DNA of 64,000 bases from Alcaligenaceae bacterium SAGV5 (GCA_009360345.1 SPDP01000002.1:950058-1014057); one strand, 5' to 3'; positions 42,912-53,307 are shown, counted from the first letter of the stretch. Numbers and translations: made by a program. The notes: generated from the letters alone by a model not told the origin.

Positions 42912-44126
42912 TTAGCGCACGAGCTGGTTGATTTCGATGATGGGCATCAGCACCGCCAGCACGATCAGCAGCACGAAGCCGCCCATCAGCAGGATCATCA
43001 GCGGTTCGAGCAGTGCCGTCAACGCCATGGCGCGCCGCTCGACCTCGCGCGAAAGCGTCTGGGCCGCGCGTTCGAGCAGCTCGGGCAGCGTGCCGGTCTT
43101 CTCGCCGCTGGCGGTCAGGTGCACCAGCAAGGGCGGAAAGGTTTTCTGCACCTGCAGGGCCGAAGCCAGCGACACGCCCTCGCGCACGCGCGAGGTGGCG
43201 TCGTCCACGCTGGTCCGCAGGCGGTCGTTGCCCAGCGTCTGGCGCGAGGCGTCCAGCGCCCGCAGCAGCGGCACGCCGCTGCCGGTCAGGATGGCGAGCG
43301 TGGAAGCGAAGCGCGCGGCGTCCAGGCCCAGGATGAAGCGGCCGGCAAGCGGCATCTTCAGCAAGCGGGAATGCCAGGCCAGCCGCGTGGCGGGCGCGCG
43401 CAGCATCATGCGCCAGCAGGCCAGCGCGGCAGCCAGGACGAGGGCGACCAGCCATCCCCAGCTGCGGACGAAGTCGCTCAGGCTCAGCATGACGCGGGTC
43501 AGCAAGGGCAGTTCCTGGCGGGCCTGCGAAAACGCGCTGACGACCTGCGGCACGACGTAGCCCAACAGGAAAATGACGATGCCGATGGATACCAGGGCGA
43601 CCACGGCGGGATAGATGAAGGCCGTCAGGACCTTGATGCGCAGGGCGTTGCGTTCCTCGATGTAGTCGGCAAGCTTCTCCATGACGTGCGCCAGATCGCC
43701 GGATTCCTCGCCCGCCGCCACCAGCGCGCGATAAATGTCGGGGAAGTCGCGCGGCCGCGTCGCCAGCGCGTCGGCCAGCCGATGGCCGGCCCGCACGTCG
43801 GCGCGCACGGCGGACAGGACCTCGGAAACGTGCTTTTTCTCGGACTGCTCGGCCGTCGCGGTCAGCGCCGCGTCCAGCGGCAGGCGGGCCGCCAGCAGGC
43901 TGGCCAGCTGCCGCGTCGCCCAGGCGAGTTCCGAGTCGGACATGCGCGCGCCGAACCAGGCGCGCGATCCGCCGCCGCTGCGCTGGGCGCTGGCTTCTTC
44001 CACCGCGAGCGGCGTCAGCCCCCGCGCCCGCAACTGGGCGCGCGCCGCGCGCGGGCTGTCCGCGTCGATCAACCCGCGGTCGAGCTTGCCCAGTGCGTCG
44101 GCGGCTTCGAAGCGATACGAAGGCAT
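42912..44126 (-). CDS. gspF: Type II secretion inner-membrane platform protein GspF
   Basis: This 404-residue polytopic protein has two GspF domains (about residues 70-195 and 270-395) and three membrane segments, the last ending LIVLAVLMPIIEINQLVR. It is the platform protein connecting the ATPase to pseudopilins. Last gene of the minus-strand gsp operon, 14 bp after gspE. The full length fits the family. Confidence 0.96.
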   Translation of the reverse strand: MPSYRFEAADALGKLDRGLIDADSPRAARAQLRARGLTPLAVEEASAQRSGGGSRAWFGARMSDSELAWATRQLASLLAARLPLDAALTATAEQSEKKHVSEVLSAVRADVRAGHRLADALATRPRDFPDIYRALVAAGEESGDLAHVMEKLADYIEERNALRIKVLTAFIYPAVVALVSIGIVIFLLGYVVPQVVSAFSQARQELPLLTRVMLSLSDFVRSWGWLVALVLAAALACWRMMLRAPATRLAWHSRLLKMPLAGRFILGLDAARFASTLAILTGSGVPLLRALDASRQTLGNDRLRTSVDDATSRVREGVSLASALQVQKTFPPLLVHLTASGEKTGTLPELLERAAQTLSREVERRAMALTALLEPLMILLMGGFVLLIVLAVLMPIIEINQLVR

Positions 44127-44140
44127 GTCAGCCTTTCCTC

Positions 44141-45565
44141 CTAGACATCTCGTGTGACGCGGACGACTTCTTCGGGCGAGGTCGTGCCGGAGTCGATCCA
44201 GCGGTCGCCGTCCTGCCGCATGGTGCGCATGCCCGCGGCCTGCGCCGCGTTGCGCAGTTCCTGCTCGCCCGCGCCTTCATGGATCAGCTGCCGCTGCGCA
44301 TCGTCCACGGTATAGAGTTCGTGGATGCCGGTGCGGCCGAGATAGCCGGTGTGGCTGCACGTGGCGCAGCCCACCGGACGGTACACGGCGCGGCCGTCGG
44401 GCTCGGTGTGCGATTCCTTGCAATCGGGGCACAGGCGCCGGACGAGGCGCTGGGCCAGCACGCCCAGCAGCGACGACGACAGCAGGAACGGTTCCACGCC
44501 CATGTCGGTCAGGCGCGTCACGGCGGACACCGAGTCGTTGGTGTGCAGCGTGGCCAGCACCAGGTGGCCGGTCAACGAAGCCTGCACCGCGATCTGCGCG
44601 GTTTCCAGGTCGCGGATCTCGCCGATCATGATCACGTCCGGATCCTGGCGCAGGATGGCGCGCAGCGCCAGCGCGAAGCTCATGCTGATCTTGGCGTTGA
44701 CCTGGGTCTGGCTGATGCCGGGCAGGTCGTACTCGATGGGATCTTCCACCGTCAGGATGTTGGTGGTGGAGGCATCGAGCCGGCCCAGCGCGGCGTACAG
44801 CGTGGTGGTCTTGCCGCTGCCGGTCGGGCCGGTGACCAGGACGATGCCGTGGGGCTGGTGGATGAGCCGGTCCAACTGCTTCAGCAGTCCGGCGTCCATG
44901 CCCAGGCGCGACAATTCGAGCCGGCCCGCTTCCTTGTCCAGCAGGCGCAGCACCGCGCGTTCGCCGTGGCCGGTGGGCAGCGTGGACACCCGTACGTCGA
45001 TCGGGCGGCCCCCCACGCGCAGCGCGATGCGCCCGTCCTGCGGCAGGCGCTTTTCCGAGATGTCGAGGTTGGCCATGATCTTGATGCGCGAGATCAGCGC
45101 CGCGTGCAGCGCCTTGCGCGGGCTCACCACGTCGCGCAGCGTTCCGTCCACGCGGTAGCGCACCACCGAGTGGGTCTCGAAGGGCTCGATGTGGATGTCG
45201 CTCGCCCCGTCGCGCGCGGCCTGGGTGAACAGCGCGTTGATCATCCGGATGACGGGCGCGTCGTCCTGGGTTTCGAGCAGGTCTTCCACTTCGGGAATGT
45301 CCTGCATCAGGCGCGCCAGGTCGATCTCGTTCTCGGCCGCGCCCACCACCGCGGCGGCATCCCCGGTATCGGCGTAGGCCGCGGTCAGGCGCGTTTCCAG
45401 TTCGGCGTCGGAAATCCGCGCGATGCGCACCGCGCCGTGGCGGCGCTGGACTTCGGCGATGGCCCAGGCCGGCGTGCGCGGGCTGACCGTCAGCAGGTTG
45501 CCGTCGGGCCGCATGCTGAGCAGCGCCCGCTGCGCCCGGGCCCAGGAATAAGGCAGCGGGTTCAT
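44141..45565 (-). CDS. gspE: Type II secretion ATPase GspE
   Basis: This 474-residue hexameric ATPase powers pseudopilus assembly. It has Walker [13 protein letters not shown] near residue 245, the Asp box and Walker B ([14 protein letters not shown]), the His box (LATLHTNDS), and a tetracysteine zinc motif (CPDC, then CATC). ATG 45565 overlaps the gspD stop by four bases; a long upstream frame is only an antisense reading of gspD. Confidence 0.96.
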   Translation of the reverse strand: MNPLPYSWARAQRALLSMRPDGNLLTVSPRTPAWAIAEVQRRHGAVRIARISDAELETRLTAAYADTGDAAAVVGAAENEIDLARLMQDIPEVEDLLETQDDAPVIRMINALFTQAARDGASDIHIEPFETHSVVRYRVDGTLRDVVSPRKALHAALISRIKIMANLDISEKRLPQDGRIALRVGGRPIDVRVSTLPTGHGERAVLRLLDKEAGRLELSRLGMDAGLLKQLDRLIHQPHGIVLVTGPTGSGKTTTLYAALGRLDASTTNILTVEDPIEYDLPGISQTQVNAKISMSFALALRAILRQDPDVIMIGEIRDLETAQIAVQASLTGHLVLATLHTNDSVSAVTRLTDMGVEPFLLSSSLLGVLAQRLVRRLCPDCKESHTEPDGRAVYRPVGCATCSHTGYLGRTGIHELYTVDDAQRQLIHEGAGEQELRNAAQAAGMRTMRQDGDRWIDSGTTSPEEVVRVTRDV

Positions 45566-48069
45566 GGCCGTGTCACGATCTCGGCGGCGTAGCCCAGGTC
45601 GCGCAGGGCCGCCAGGGTGGAGTCCACCGTGACGCGGTCGCGCGCCACGCGCATGCGCACGTCCCAGCGCAGGGCATCGTCGTGGACCACGTAGGCGCTC
45701 ATGCCCGCGTCGGCGACCCGGCGCGAGGCCAGGTGGGCCTCGCTTTCGGAAGGCGCGCCGAACACCTGGAGCACGATGGTCGGGTCGGTCGATTGCAGCG
45801 CCGAGACGTCGCGCGGGATCGTCGTGGGCGGCACGTTGCCGGCGCCGGCACTGCCGCTCTGGACGGGGTCGCCCACGCCGGGCACGCGCGGCGGCAACTG
45901 CGGCGCCTGCATGTCGGGCAGCAGCCAGTGCGAGCCCGGCTGCGCCTGGGCCTGCTGGGCGCGCATGTATTCGTAGCGGTCGATCATCAGGCTGCTTTGC
46001 GAGCCGCCTTCGCGTACCACGTAGGGCCGCAGGAACACCATGAGGTTGGTCTTGGTGCGCTTGCGGTTGTCGTAGCGGAAAAGGTTGCCCAGGACGGGAA
46101 TGTCGCCCAGTCCCGGCACTTTTTCCACGCTGCCCGTGACCTGGTCCTGGATCAGGCCGCCGATGACGATGATCTGGCCGTCGTCCACGAGCACGTTGGA
46201 TTCGATGGCACGCTTGTTGGTGATGATGCCCGCGCTGTTGGACTTGCTTTCGTCTACGCTGCTGACTTCCTGGTAGATGCTCATCTTGACCGTGCCGCCT
46301 TCGGACACCTGTGGCTTGACCTTGAGCGTCAGGCCTACGTCCTTGCGCTCCACGGTCTGGAACGGGCTGACGGTGGAGGTGCTGCCGGTCTGCGCGTACT
46401 GGCCCGTGATGAAGGGCACGTTCTGGCCGATGATGATGCTGGCCTGCTCGTTGTCCAGCGTCAGCAGGTTGGGCGTGGACAGGATGTTGCCGCCGGCCTG
46501 GGTTTCGAGGGCGCGGGCGAGGAAGCCCAGGTTGGTGACCTGGCCGATGCCCGGAATGTTGACCGAGCCCTTGGCGATGCCGATGCTCAGGCCCTTGCCG
46601 ATGGAGCCGATGTTCTGCGCCGCGCCGATGATGTTCGAGCCCGTGCCGCCGAAGCTGGTGCCGCCCACCACGGCGGTACCGTTGCCCGCGTTCAGGTTGC
46701 CGAGCCCGGTCAGCCACTGGATGCCGAATTCGGCGGCGGTTTCGGCCGAGACTTCGACGATCAGGCTTTCGACGAAGATCTGCGCGCGGCGCACGTCGAG
46801 CAGGTCGATGATCTCGCGCAGGCTGCGGTAGAGCGGCTCGGGCGCGGTGATGATCAGCGTGTTGGTGGTGGCGTCGGCCTGGACCGTCGCGCCGCCGCCG
46901 CTGAACACGGTCGAGCCGGCCTGGGTCGTGCCGCCCAGCGAGCCGGAACCGCCCAGCCCCGTTCCGCCGCCCAGGGCGCCGGAGGTGTTCGAGGTGTTGG
47001 AGTTGCCGCTGACGGACGAGGTGTTGTTGCCGGAGAGGCCGGTCGAGCCGCCCAGCCCGGCGCCGAGTCCGCCGCTCATCCCGCCGCCCAGGCTGCCCGT
47101 GCCGCCCATCGTGCCGGTGCCCGACTGCCCGGTCAGCACGCCCCGCAGCACTTCGGCCAGTTTGACCGCCTCGGCGTTGCGCAGGTAGACCACGTGCATG
47201 TTGGTGGCGCGGGCCGCGGGGTTGTCCAGCCTGGCGATCAGGTCGCGCGCGAGCTTGTTGCGCGCCGGGCTGCTGGCGCGGAGCAGGACGCTGTTGGTGC
47301 GGGGGTCGGCCACGGCGGTGATCCGCTGCGTGGCGTCGCCGCCGGTGCCCGGATCGAGCAGCTTGGTGACCAGCGCCGCCACGTCGGTGGCGATGCCGTA
47401 CTTGATCTCGATCAGGTCGGTGGCGATGGCCGAGGGGGTATCGACGCTGGCGATGATGTTGGCGATGCGCTTCAGGTTGTCGGCGTAGTCGGTGATGACC
47501 AGTGTGTTGTTGCCCGGGTAGGCATTGATCGGGTTGTTCGGCGCGATCATGGGCCGCAGCACGGGCACCAGGTTGGTCGCGCTCTCGTAGTTGAGCTTGA
47601 ACACCTGGGTGACGAGCTGGCCGCTGTTGGCGCCGGCGCCGCTGGTGACCGGGCTGCCCTGCAACTTGGCGTCGGCCTCGGGGACCACCTTGCTGACGCC
47701 GTCCACCTCCACCACCGCGAAGCCCTGCATGCGCAGCGCGCCCAGCAGCATGCGATAGGCGGTGTCGCGGTTGACCGGGTTCTCGGAGACCAGGGTCAGC
47801 TGGCCCTTGACGCGGGGATCGACCAGGAAGGTCTTGCCGGTGAACTGCCCCAGCGCGCGCACGACCGCGTCCAGCTCGGTGTTGACGAAGTTGAGCACCA
47901 CGCCGTCGGCCGCCGAGGAGTTGGCGGCGCCGGCACCTGCGGCGGCGGCGCCGGCGGCGGGCGGTACGGCCAGCGCCAGCAGGGCCGAGGAGACCGCCAC
48001 GGCCAGCGTCCGGGCCAGGGGCGCCGGTGCCGGTCGGTTGCGGAAAGAGGCTTGGTTGAGCATGGGCAT
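45562..48069 (-). CDS. gspD: Type II secretion secretin GspD
   Basis: This 835-residue outer-membrane secretin has a signal peptide (about residues 15-46), N0-N3 domains and the C-terminal secretin domain with [20 protein letters not shown] and [15 protein letters not shown]. Residues about 314-394 are almost only Gly, Ser, Thr and Asn, longer than the usual N3 linker. Start ATG 48069 or 48063. The protein extends about 120 residues beyond the secretin domain with a C-terminal domain that may resemble an S-domain. It lies 4 bp after gspN. Confidence 0.95.
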   Translation of the reverse strand: MPMLNQASFRNRPAPAPLARTLAVAVSSALLALAVPPAAGAAAAGAGAANSSAADGVVLNFVNTELDAVVRALGQFTGKTFLVDPRVKGQLTLVSENPVNRDTAYRMLLGALRMQGFAVVEVDGVSKVVPEADAKLQGSPVTSGAGANSGQLVTQVFKLNYESATNLVPVLRPMIAPNNPINAYPGNNTLVITDYADNLKRIANIIASVDTPSAIATDLIEIKYGIATDVAALVTKLLDPGTGGDATQRITAVADPRTNSVLLRASSPARNKLARDLIARLDNPAARATNMHVVYLRNAEAVKLAEVLRGVLTGQSGTGTMGGTGSLGGGMSGGLGAGLGGSTGLSGNNTSSVSGNSNTSNTSGALGGGTGLGGSGSLGGTTQAGSTVFSGGGATVQADATTNTLIITAPEPLYRSLREIIDLLDVRRAQIFVESLIVEVSAETAAEFGIQWLTGLGNLNAGNGTAVVGGTSFGGTGSNIIGAAQNIGSIGKGLSIGIAKGSVNIPGIGQVTNLGFLARALETQAGGNILSTPNLLTLDNEQASIIIGQNVPFITGQYAQTGSTSTVSPFQTVERKDVGLTLKVKPQVSEGGTVKMSIYQEVSSVDESKSNSAGIITNKRAIESNVLVDDGQIIVIGGLIQDQVTGSVEKVPGLGDIPVLGNLFRYDNRKRTKTNLMVFLRPYVVREGGSQSSLMIDRYEYMRAQQAQAQPGSHWLLPDMQAPQLPPRVPGVGDPVQSGSAGAGNVPPTTIPRDVSALQSTDPTIVLQVFGAPSESEAHLASRRVADAGMSAYVVHDDALRWDVRMRVARDRVTVDSTLAALRDLGYAAEIVTRP

Positions 48070-48073
48070 GATG

Positions 48074-48817
48074 TTAGCGGCCGATTTGCAGGATGGAGTC
48101 GTCGCCCGAGCGGCGGCCGAGCGCCGATAGTGTGCTTTGCAGCGCGGCGCGGGCCTCGGGCGAGGCATTGGGGGCGGGGCGGGCAACCCCGTTGAAGCTG
48201 AAGCCGGTGCGCGCGGCCCAGCGGCCGGACCCTTCCATGGTCAGGGGGCCGGACAGCGTGGAAAGCGCCAGCGCGACGGCGCCGCCGGCTTCGCCGGTCA
48301 GGCGCGCGCGGTAGTGGCCGATGGGCCGGAGCAGCGACAGCGCGGTGCCGGCGTTGCTCCATTCGGCATCGAGGATCTCGCCGGCAGGAATGCCGCCGTT
48401 GAGCCGCAGGGACGGCCACTTGAGCCGCAGGTCGCCAGCGGGCCGCAGGGTGTTGAAGGGCGCCCCCAGTTGCTCCAGGGTGGAGGCGGGCAGCTTCAGG
48501 GTGCGGCCCGACAGCAGGAAACCGTTGGTCTGCAGGCGCAGGCCCAGCGGGCCGTCCAGCCAGGGGTGGCGGATCTCGACCATCGGGCCGCCATCCCATC
48601 TCGTCCGCCATTCGACCGGCGCCGGCAGTGTGCTGCGGGCTTCGGGGAAACCAAGCGCGAGCAGCGCGCTGCCACGCCAGACCGTGCCCGAGGCGTCGAC
48701 CACGGCCACCGGCCACTGGGCCGGCAGGATCGCGATCAGCCAGCGGGCCGGCAGTACCGCCAGGGCGGCGGCCAGGGCCACCGCGGTGCACAGGAGGATC
48801 TTCAGCCAGGTACGCAT
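48074..48817 (-). CDS. gspN: Type II secretion protein GspN
   Basis: This 247-residue GspN has an N-terminal membrane anchor (LKILLCTAVALAAALAVLPA) and a periplasmic domain. Its exact role is not settled; it is found in only some systems. ATG 48817 shares one base with the gspM stop. It ends 4 bp before gspD, so gspD translation is probably coupled to it. Confidence 0.9.
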   Translation of the reverse strand: MRTWLKILLCTAVALAAALAVLPARWLIAILPAQWPVAVVDASGTVWRGSALLALGFPEARSTLPAPVEWRTRWDGGPMVEIRHPWLDGPLGLRLQTNGFLLSGRTLKLPASTLEQLGAPFNTLRPAGDLRLKWPSLRLNGGIPAGEILDAEWSNAGTALSLLRPIGHYRARLTGEAGGAVALALSTLSGPLTMEGSGRWAARTGFSFNGVARPAPNASPEARAALQSTLSALGRRSGDDSILQIGR

Positions 48818-49398
48818 CAGCGGGCCTGTCCGGTCGTGGCCGGGGTGAATACCAGGACGCCCGACGCCTTGCCCGTCAGCAGGCGGCCGTTGTCGTCCGT
48901 GGGGCGTTCCAGATCGGCCTGTGCCAATTGAAGGCGGGTGCGGCCTGGCACCGAGGCCAGCCACTGCATCAGGCCGGCGGCCTGGACCTGGTCGACGGTG
49001 ACCTGCCAGGCCTCGCCGGTGGTCCCCGCCGGCGAGGCCGCGGGGGCCACCTCGGCGGCGAGGCCGGCGCGTTCCAGGCTCTGGGCCAGGGCCTGGCGGG
49101 TCTCGTCGGCCGTCATCCTGCCGCTGGTCACGCGTTGCAGGCCGCGCGCCTCGGTCGTCAGCGCGTCGACGCGGGCCGCCTGGGTGCGCAACTGCGGCAA
49201 CTGCGTGCCCAGGCGGCTGGCGCGGGTCCAGGCGGGCTCGACGAACAGCAGGAATACGAGGGATGCGCCGGCCACCGCGCCGGCGATGCCCAGCAGGCGG
49301 CGTTCGCGCGGCGCGAGCCGGGCCCAGCGCCGCCCGGCGTCTTCGCCGAGCCGGGTGAGCGCCGGCGGCATGGAAAGCTTGAAAGCGGGCAAATTCAT
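48817..49398 (-). CDS. gspM: Type II secretion protein GspM
   Basis: This 193-residue bitopic protein has a short cytoplasmic start, one membrane segment (LLGIAGAVAGASLVFLLFV, about residues 34-52) and a periplasmic ferredoxin-like domain. It pairs with GspL in the inner-membrane platform. It overlaps gspL by four bases at its start and gspN by one at its end. Confidence 0.92.
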   Translation of the reverse strand: MNLPAFKLSMPPALTRLGEDAGRRWARLAPRERRLLGIAGAVAGASLVFLLFVEPAWTRASRLGTQLPQLRTQAARVDALTTEARGLQRVTSGRMTADETRQALAQSLERAGLAAEVAPAASPAGTTGEAWQVTVDQVQAAGLMQWLASVPGRTRLQLAQADLERPTDDNGRLLTGKASGVLVFTPATTGQAR

Positions 49399-50786
49399 CG
49401 TCGCGGGTTGTCCTGTTGAATGCGCACGCCGCCGCCCTGTGGCGATGGGCGCGAGCTGCCGTCCTGGCCCGCGCTGGCGGCGGAGCGGATGGTCCAGACG
49501 CCGTCGTCATGCGCGACCTGCAGGCCCAGGCTTTCTGCGCGTTGCAGGATGGCCGGATCGATTTCCATCCGGCTGGCCGCCGGCGCGGGGGCGGGCGTGG
49601 CCGCCTGTTCCCGGCGCGGCACGAAGCGCCGCAGGCCATGCGTCGCCTGTTGCTGCGGCGCCGGGGTCGGGGCGGCGCCGGCCTTGGCGACCATGCCTAT
49701 GCCGTCGTCCACCAGTTCCAGCTTCAGTTCGCCCTGCGTGTAGCGCAGCGCCACGACGTTGTTCGTGGCGGCCGGCAGCAATTGCGTGGTCGCCAGCGCC
49801 AGGGGCAGGAAATCGGACGAGCCGAATTCACCGCCCGCGGCCCGCAGCGAGTCGCGCCGCTGTTCGGCCTGGCGCAGCGGGTCCAGCACGACGGGAATGT
49901 CCGGGAAGGCCGCCTTGACCTGGGCGGTCATGCGCTGGCGCAGGCCGGCTTCCTCGCGGCCCAGCTGCCAGGCATGGACGTTCAGGCCCAGCAGCCAGAC
50001 GGCGGCCGCGGCCGCGGCCCAGAGGGCCGGCTGGCGCCACGGCGAACGGCCGGTGCGGTGCGGCTGCAGATCGGCCAGGGCGAGCGACCAGCCCGGGGTG
50101 GCGCCCTGCCAGCGAGCGGTGGCGGGCAGGGGGCGGCGTTCGGTATCCGAGAGTTCGGGCCAGCCGGCGGGCGGCGGATCGATCCAGCCGACGACGCCGG
50201 GGGGGGCCTGTTCGAGCGCGGGTAGCAGCGCGGCCACCGCCGGATCGGCATCGGTCGTGGCGAAGGGGTCGATGGCCCAGGCCTGGCCGGTCTGCAGGCC
50301 GGTGCGTACGACCACGTGGTCGTCGCGCACCAGCACGGTCCATCCTGTTTCAGTCAGCGGCAGGGCCAGCGGGGCCGGCATCAGGACGTCGGCGGGCAAG
50401 CCGTTGTCGGCCAGCAGCCGCAGGGCGCGCGCCAGCGGGTCGCGGGCCGTCCATGCCACGGCGACGGCGCCGTCGCCGGTGCGGGCGCCGTGGGCGACGG
50501 CCAGGCTCTCGATATCGCCCAGCAGCATGGGTTCGACCGCGCCCGCGACGGCGGCCTGCAGCCGGTGGGTGGGCAGGGGCGGCACCGTGACGGTGGTCAG
50601 CACGCTGTCGGCCGGGTGCAGGATGGCCTCGACGCGGCTGGGCGGCACGGCCGCGGCCAGTTCGGCCAGCGGCAGTTCGCCCGTCCGTTGGACGGCATGC
50701 TGGCGGTCCAGCAGCGCGAACGCCACCCGCGAACTGGCATGCAGCATGGATAGGGCGGGTAGCTCTAGCCGCAACGTTGTCTTCAA
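49395..50786 (-). CDS. gspL: Type II secretion protein GspL
   Basis: This 463-residue protein has a cytoplasmic actin-like part (about 1-260), one membrane segment (ALWAAAAAAVWLLGLNVHAW, about residues 268-287) and a periplasmic domain. It recruits GspE to the membrane. I chose TTG at 50786: it overlaps the gspK stop (TTGA) and follows GAGGGAG at a usable distance, and no ATG with a ribosome site is nearby. This rare start probably keeps GspL output low relative to neighbours. Confidence 0.88.
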   Translation of the reverse strand: MKTTLRLELPALSMLHASSRVAFALLDRQHAVQRTGELPLAELAAAVPPSRVEAILHPADSVLTTVTVPPLPTHRLQAAVAGAVEPMLLGDIESLAVAHGARTGDGAVAVAWTARDPLARALRLLADNGLPADVLMPAPLALPLTETGWTVLVRDDHVVVRTGLQTGQAWAIDPFATTDADPAVAALLPALEQAPPGVVGWIDPPPAGWPELSDTERRPLPATARWQGATPGWSLALADLQPHRTGRSPWRQPALWAAAAAAVWLLGLNVHAWQLGREEAGLRQRMTAQVKAAFPDIPVVLDPLRQAEQRRDSLRAAGGEFGSSDFLPLALATTQLLPAATNNVVALRYTQGELKLELVDDGIGMVAKAGAAPTPAPQQQATHGLRRFVPRREQAATPAPAPAASRMEIDPAILQRAESLGLQVAHDDGVWTIRSAASAGQDGSSRPSPQGGGVRIQQDNPRR

Positions 50787-51790
50787 TTGGTCTCCCTCTT
50801 CCAGACCACGGTGGGTGAATTGGCATTGGCCCGCGAGACGAGCGCCTGCATCGTGACGGCGGCGCGCTCCAGCGTCACGGTACCGGAAACCATGAACCAC
50901 TTGCTGGCGGTGACGATCTGCGCGTCGCTGATAGTAATGTCAGGATTGGCCAGGCGGTTGCCGAAATCGGCCCGGTCGTTGAACCAGGAGCCGGCGTTGC
51001 GCTGTTCGGTCAGCGCGCGGGCCTGCGCCAGCGACAGTCCCGGCACCACCGTCGCCAGGACCTCGGCCGGGGCCGTGTTGGCGTTGACGGCGGTGTTCTC
51101 GGGCAGCACCGTCACGTAGGGGCGCAGGGCCTCGATCGTTTTTTCGTCCACCTCGGTGATGCCCTCCAGGTCGTCCACCGTCCGTATCATCGGGGCCGAG
51201 GGGCCGCGGCTCTGCGCGGTGTCCCCGTTCTGGCCCGTGCCGGTTCCGGCCCCCGTTCCCGTTCCCGTTCCCGTGCCGGTTTCCCCGGAACCGCCCGGCA
51301 CGGCCTGGGCGCTGGCGATCCGCACGGCGATCCGCGGCGCCAGGCTGCCGGGCAGGCCCAGCATCGCGCACAGCCGGTCCAGCGCGGCGATTTCCGCGGG
51401 TTGCGGCACGCCGGCCTTGGCCAGGTTGCGCAGGTTGTACTTGCCCTGCTCGTCCTCGATGCGGCCGGAGAACAAGGCCACCCTGTCGTCCCCGGGCCGG
51501 GTGATGCGGGTATCGGCCACGGGCGTGGCCCACAGCTCGCCCAGGCGCGTCGTGTTGTTGCGGCGGGCGTCTTCCCGCAGGACCAGGCGGGCCCAGTCCA
51601 GGCCGCCCAGCAGCAGCCAGCGCGCCTGGATGCGTGCCTGTTCGTTCTCGACGGCGCGCACCGACGCCGCCTGGCGCTGGAAGAGCCCGGTCACGAGCAC
51701 CGCCACGGCGGCCACGATGAGCAGGGCGCTGATCACCGCCATGCCGCGCTGCCGGCGCGCCTTGCCGCGAAGGTCCGGGCGTCCGGTCAT
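50783..51790 (-). CDS. gspK: Type II secretion minor pseudopilin GspK
   Basis: This 335-residue minor pseudopilin has a prepilin-type N-terminus (GMAVISALLIVAAVAVLV after QR, about residues 16-33), lacking the Glu5 as usual for GspK. It sits at the pseudopilus tip with GspI and GspJ. Residues about 171-186 are an in-frame Thr-Gly repeat coded by hexamer repeats (51233-51280). It overlaps gspJ and gspL by four bases each. Confidence 0.93.
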   Translation of the reverse strand: MTGRPDLRGKARRQRGMAVISALLIVAAVAVLVTGLFQRQAASVRAVENEQARIQARWLLLGGLDWARLVLREDARRNNTTRLGELWATPVADTRITRPGDDRVALFSGRIEDEQGKYNLRNLAKAGVPQPAEIAALDRLCAMLGLPGSLAPRIAVRIASAQAVPGGSGETGTGTGTGTGAGTGTGQNGDTAQSRGPSAPMIRTVDDLEGITEVDEKTIEALRPYVTVLPENTAVNANTAPAEVLATVVPGLSLAQARALTEQRNAGSWFNDRADFGNRLANPDITISDAQIVTASKWFMVSGTVTLERAAVTMQALVSRANANSPTVVWKRETN

Positions 51791-52401
51791 TCGAGCACCA
51801 CCACGCGCCGATAGCGCTCCACGCGCTCGCCGTTCCGGCGTTCGGCCGATAGCTCCAGGCCGGTGAACGGGGTCCCGGTGGCGGGGAACGGTGTGTTGAT
51901 CCAGCCCTGGCCGGGTACCCAGGCGCGTATGGCGAAGCGTGTCACGCCCCCTAGTATCGCCGCGCCGCCGCCCGCCGCGGGCAGGGGGTAGAGGCGCGCC
52001 GGGGCGCCGGCCGCGCGGCGCAGCACCGTACCGTCCAGGAACCAGACGACACGCTGCCAGCCCGCCGGGTCGGCCGCGTCGGCGCGGATGATCTCCAGCG
52101 TGGCGGAGGCGTCGGGCGTTTCCTTGATGGTGATGCGCAGGCTTTGCGGCAGCCGCGCGCCGGTGGCCGTGGCGGTGCCGGTGTCCAGCAGCGCGTCCGG
52201 CGCGCGCATGGCCAGGTCGCGCTCGAGCTGGCCCAGCATGCGGGTGACGTTCTCGACCTCGTCGGCATCGCCCGCCAGCCGGCGCTGCAGGGCGCTGACG
52301 TTCTCCAGGCCGCGCCACGAGATGATGGCCACCACCGCCATCAGGGAGATGGCGACGAGCACCTCGATCAGGGTGAAGCCGGCCTGCGCGCGTCGGATCA
52401 T
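51787..52401 (-). CDS. gspJ: Type II secretion minor pseudopilin GspJ
   Basis: This 204-residue minor pseudopilin has the prepilin peptidase site G-FTLIEVLVAISLMAVVA near residue 9, a single hydrophobic helix and a beta-rich C-terminus. It is part of the tip complex with GspI and GspK. The ATG at 52401 overlaps the gspI stop. Confidence 0.94.
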   Translation of the reverse strand: MIRRAQAGFTLIEVLVAISLMAVVAIISWRGLENVSALQRRLAGDADEVENVTRMLGQLERDLAMRAPDALLDTGTATATGARLPQSLRITIKETPDASATLEIIRADAADPAGWQRVVWFLDGTVLRRAAGAPARLYPLPAAGGGAAILGGVTRFAIRAWVPGQGWINTPFPATGTPFTGLELSAERRNGERVERYRRVVVLE

Positions 52402-52769
52402 GGCAGCGCGCTCAGGAAGCCGTTGACCTGCGCCAGCACGCGGTCGGGATCGCCCTCGGGATGGACGCGGATCATCACCTGGCGGATGTTGGTGTTGTCG
52501 GAGTTGGTGAAGACCTGTTCGCACTGCATGGCCTGGCCGCCCTGGGGGCAGGCGACCATCTGGCGCCCCGGGCTCGGCATGAGGCGGGCCAGGCGCAATT
52601 CGGCCAGCTGGTTCTCGGCCTCGACCAGCGCCAGCGACTTGGCGCGCAGCGCGGCGTTGTTCTGCGCGATCAGGCCGACCGCCCGCACCGACGCGGCCAG
52701 CGCCACGCCCACGATGGCCAGCGCGACCAGCACTTCGACCAGGGTGAAGCCGGCGTCATTGGACCGCAT
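52398..52769 (-). CDS. gspI: Type II secretion minor pseudopilin GspI
   Basis: This 123-residue minor pseudopilin has the processing site G-FTLVEVLVALAIVGVAL near residue 8. It nucleates the pseudopilus tip. Overlaps gspH by 14 bases and gspJ by four. The length is normal. Confidence 0.94.
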   Translation of the reverse strand: MRSNDAGFTLVEVLVALAIVGVALAASVRAVGLIAQNNAALRAKSLALVEAENQLAELRLARLMPSPGRQMVACPQGGQAMQCEQVFTNSDNTNIRQVMIRVHPEGDPDRVLAQVNGFLSALP

Positions 52770-53307
52770 AGCGTCCCGCCTCGTCGCGCAGGATGGTCAC
52801 GATCGCATCGGCGTTGCGCAACCGGACGATGAGCGGACCCGGGATCCACTCCGATGTGAACACGGGCGGGCCGGGCGGCTCCACCTGTACGGTGACGGGG
52901 CCGTCGGCCCAGCGGCGCGGGCGCAGCAGTTCGTCGCGGCCGAAGGTGTCCAGCGTGGTGGTGGAGGTGCCGGCGGCCACGACCGCGCCCGGCGTCAGGG
53001 CACGGGCGCGCCGGACGAAGCGATAGCCCTGTTCGTCCGCCTGCCAGGTGATGCGGCGGCCGTCGGCCCGGACCTCGCCCTGGGCCACGGAGAACAACTG
53101 GGCCAGCCGTTCGGCGTCGTCCCGGAGCAGCTTGCGGCGATCGGGGAAGGCCCGGATGGTCACGGCCGCGGCGGCGATCCCGACGATCACGACCACGACC
53201 ATCAGTTCGATCAGCGTGAACCCCCGGGCACGCCGGGGGCCCGCGCCGACCCCGCGGGCGGCGGTGCTGCGCCGGGGCTTAGAGATCCCAGGAACCGACG
53301 TCGGCAT
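52756..53307 (-). CDS. gspH: Type II secretion minor pseudopilin GspH
   Basis: This 183-residue minor pseudopilin has the processing site RG-FTLIELMVVVVIVGIAA at about residues 28-46, giving a 28-residue leader that is longer than in most pseudopilins. The start ATG 53307 overlaps the end of gspG by 29 bases; a downstream start within the leader is possible. It links the tip complex to the GspG shaft. Confidence 0.91.
   Translation of the reverse strand: MPTSVPGISKPRRSTAARGVGAGPRRARGFTLIELMVVVVIVGIAAAAVTIRAFPDRRKLLRDDAERLAQLFSVAQGEVRADGRRITWQADEQGYRFVRRARALTPGAVVAAGTSTTTLDTFGRDELLRPRRWADGPVTVQVEPPGPPVFTSEWIPGPLIVRLRNADAIVTILRDEAGRYAVQ

Noticed and set aside
45566..46717. N-terminal extension of gspE into gspD (858 codons in total).
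   Set aside because: The extension is antiparallel in composition to known GspE and overlaps the strong secretin coding frame; the ATG at 45565 overlaps the gspD stop as expected.
45682..48195. An 837-codon open frame on the plus strand across gspD.
   Set aside because: It is antisense to gspD, which has full secretin motifs; such long mirror frames are common at this GC content and show no family features.
51233..51285. Phase-variation switch in gspK.
   Set aside because: The repeat unit is six bases, so slippage cannot shift the frame.
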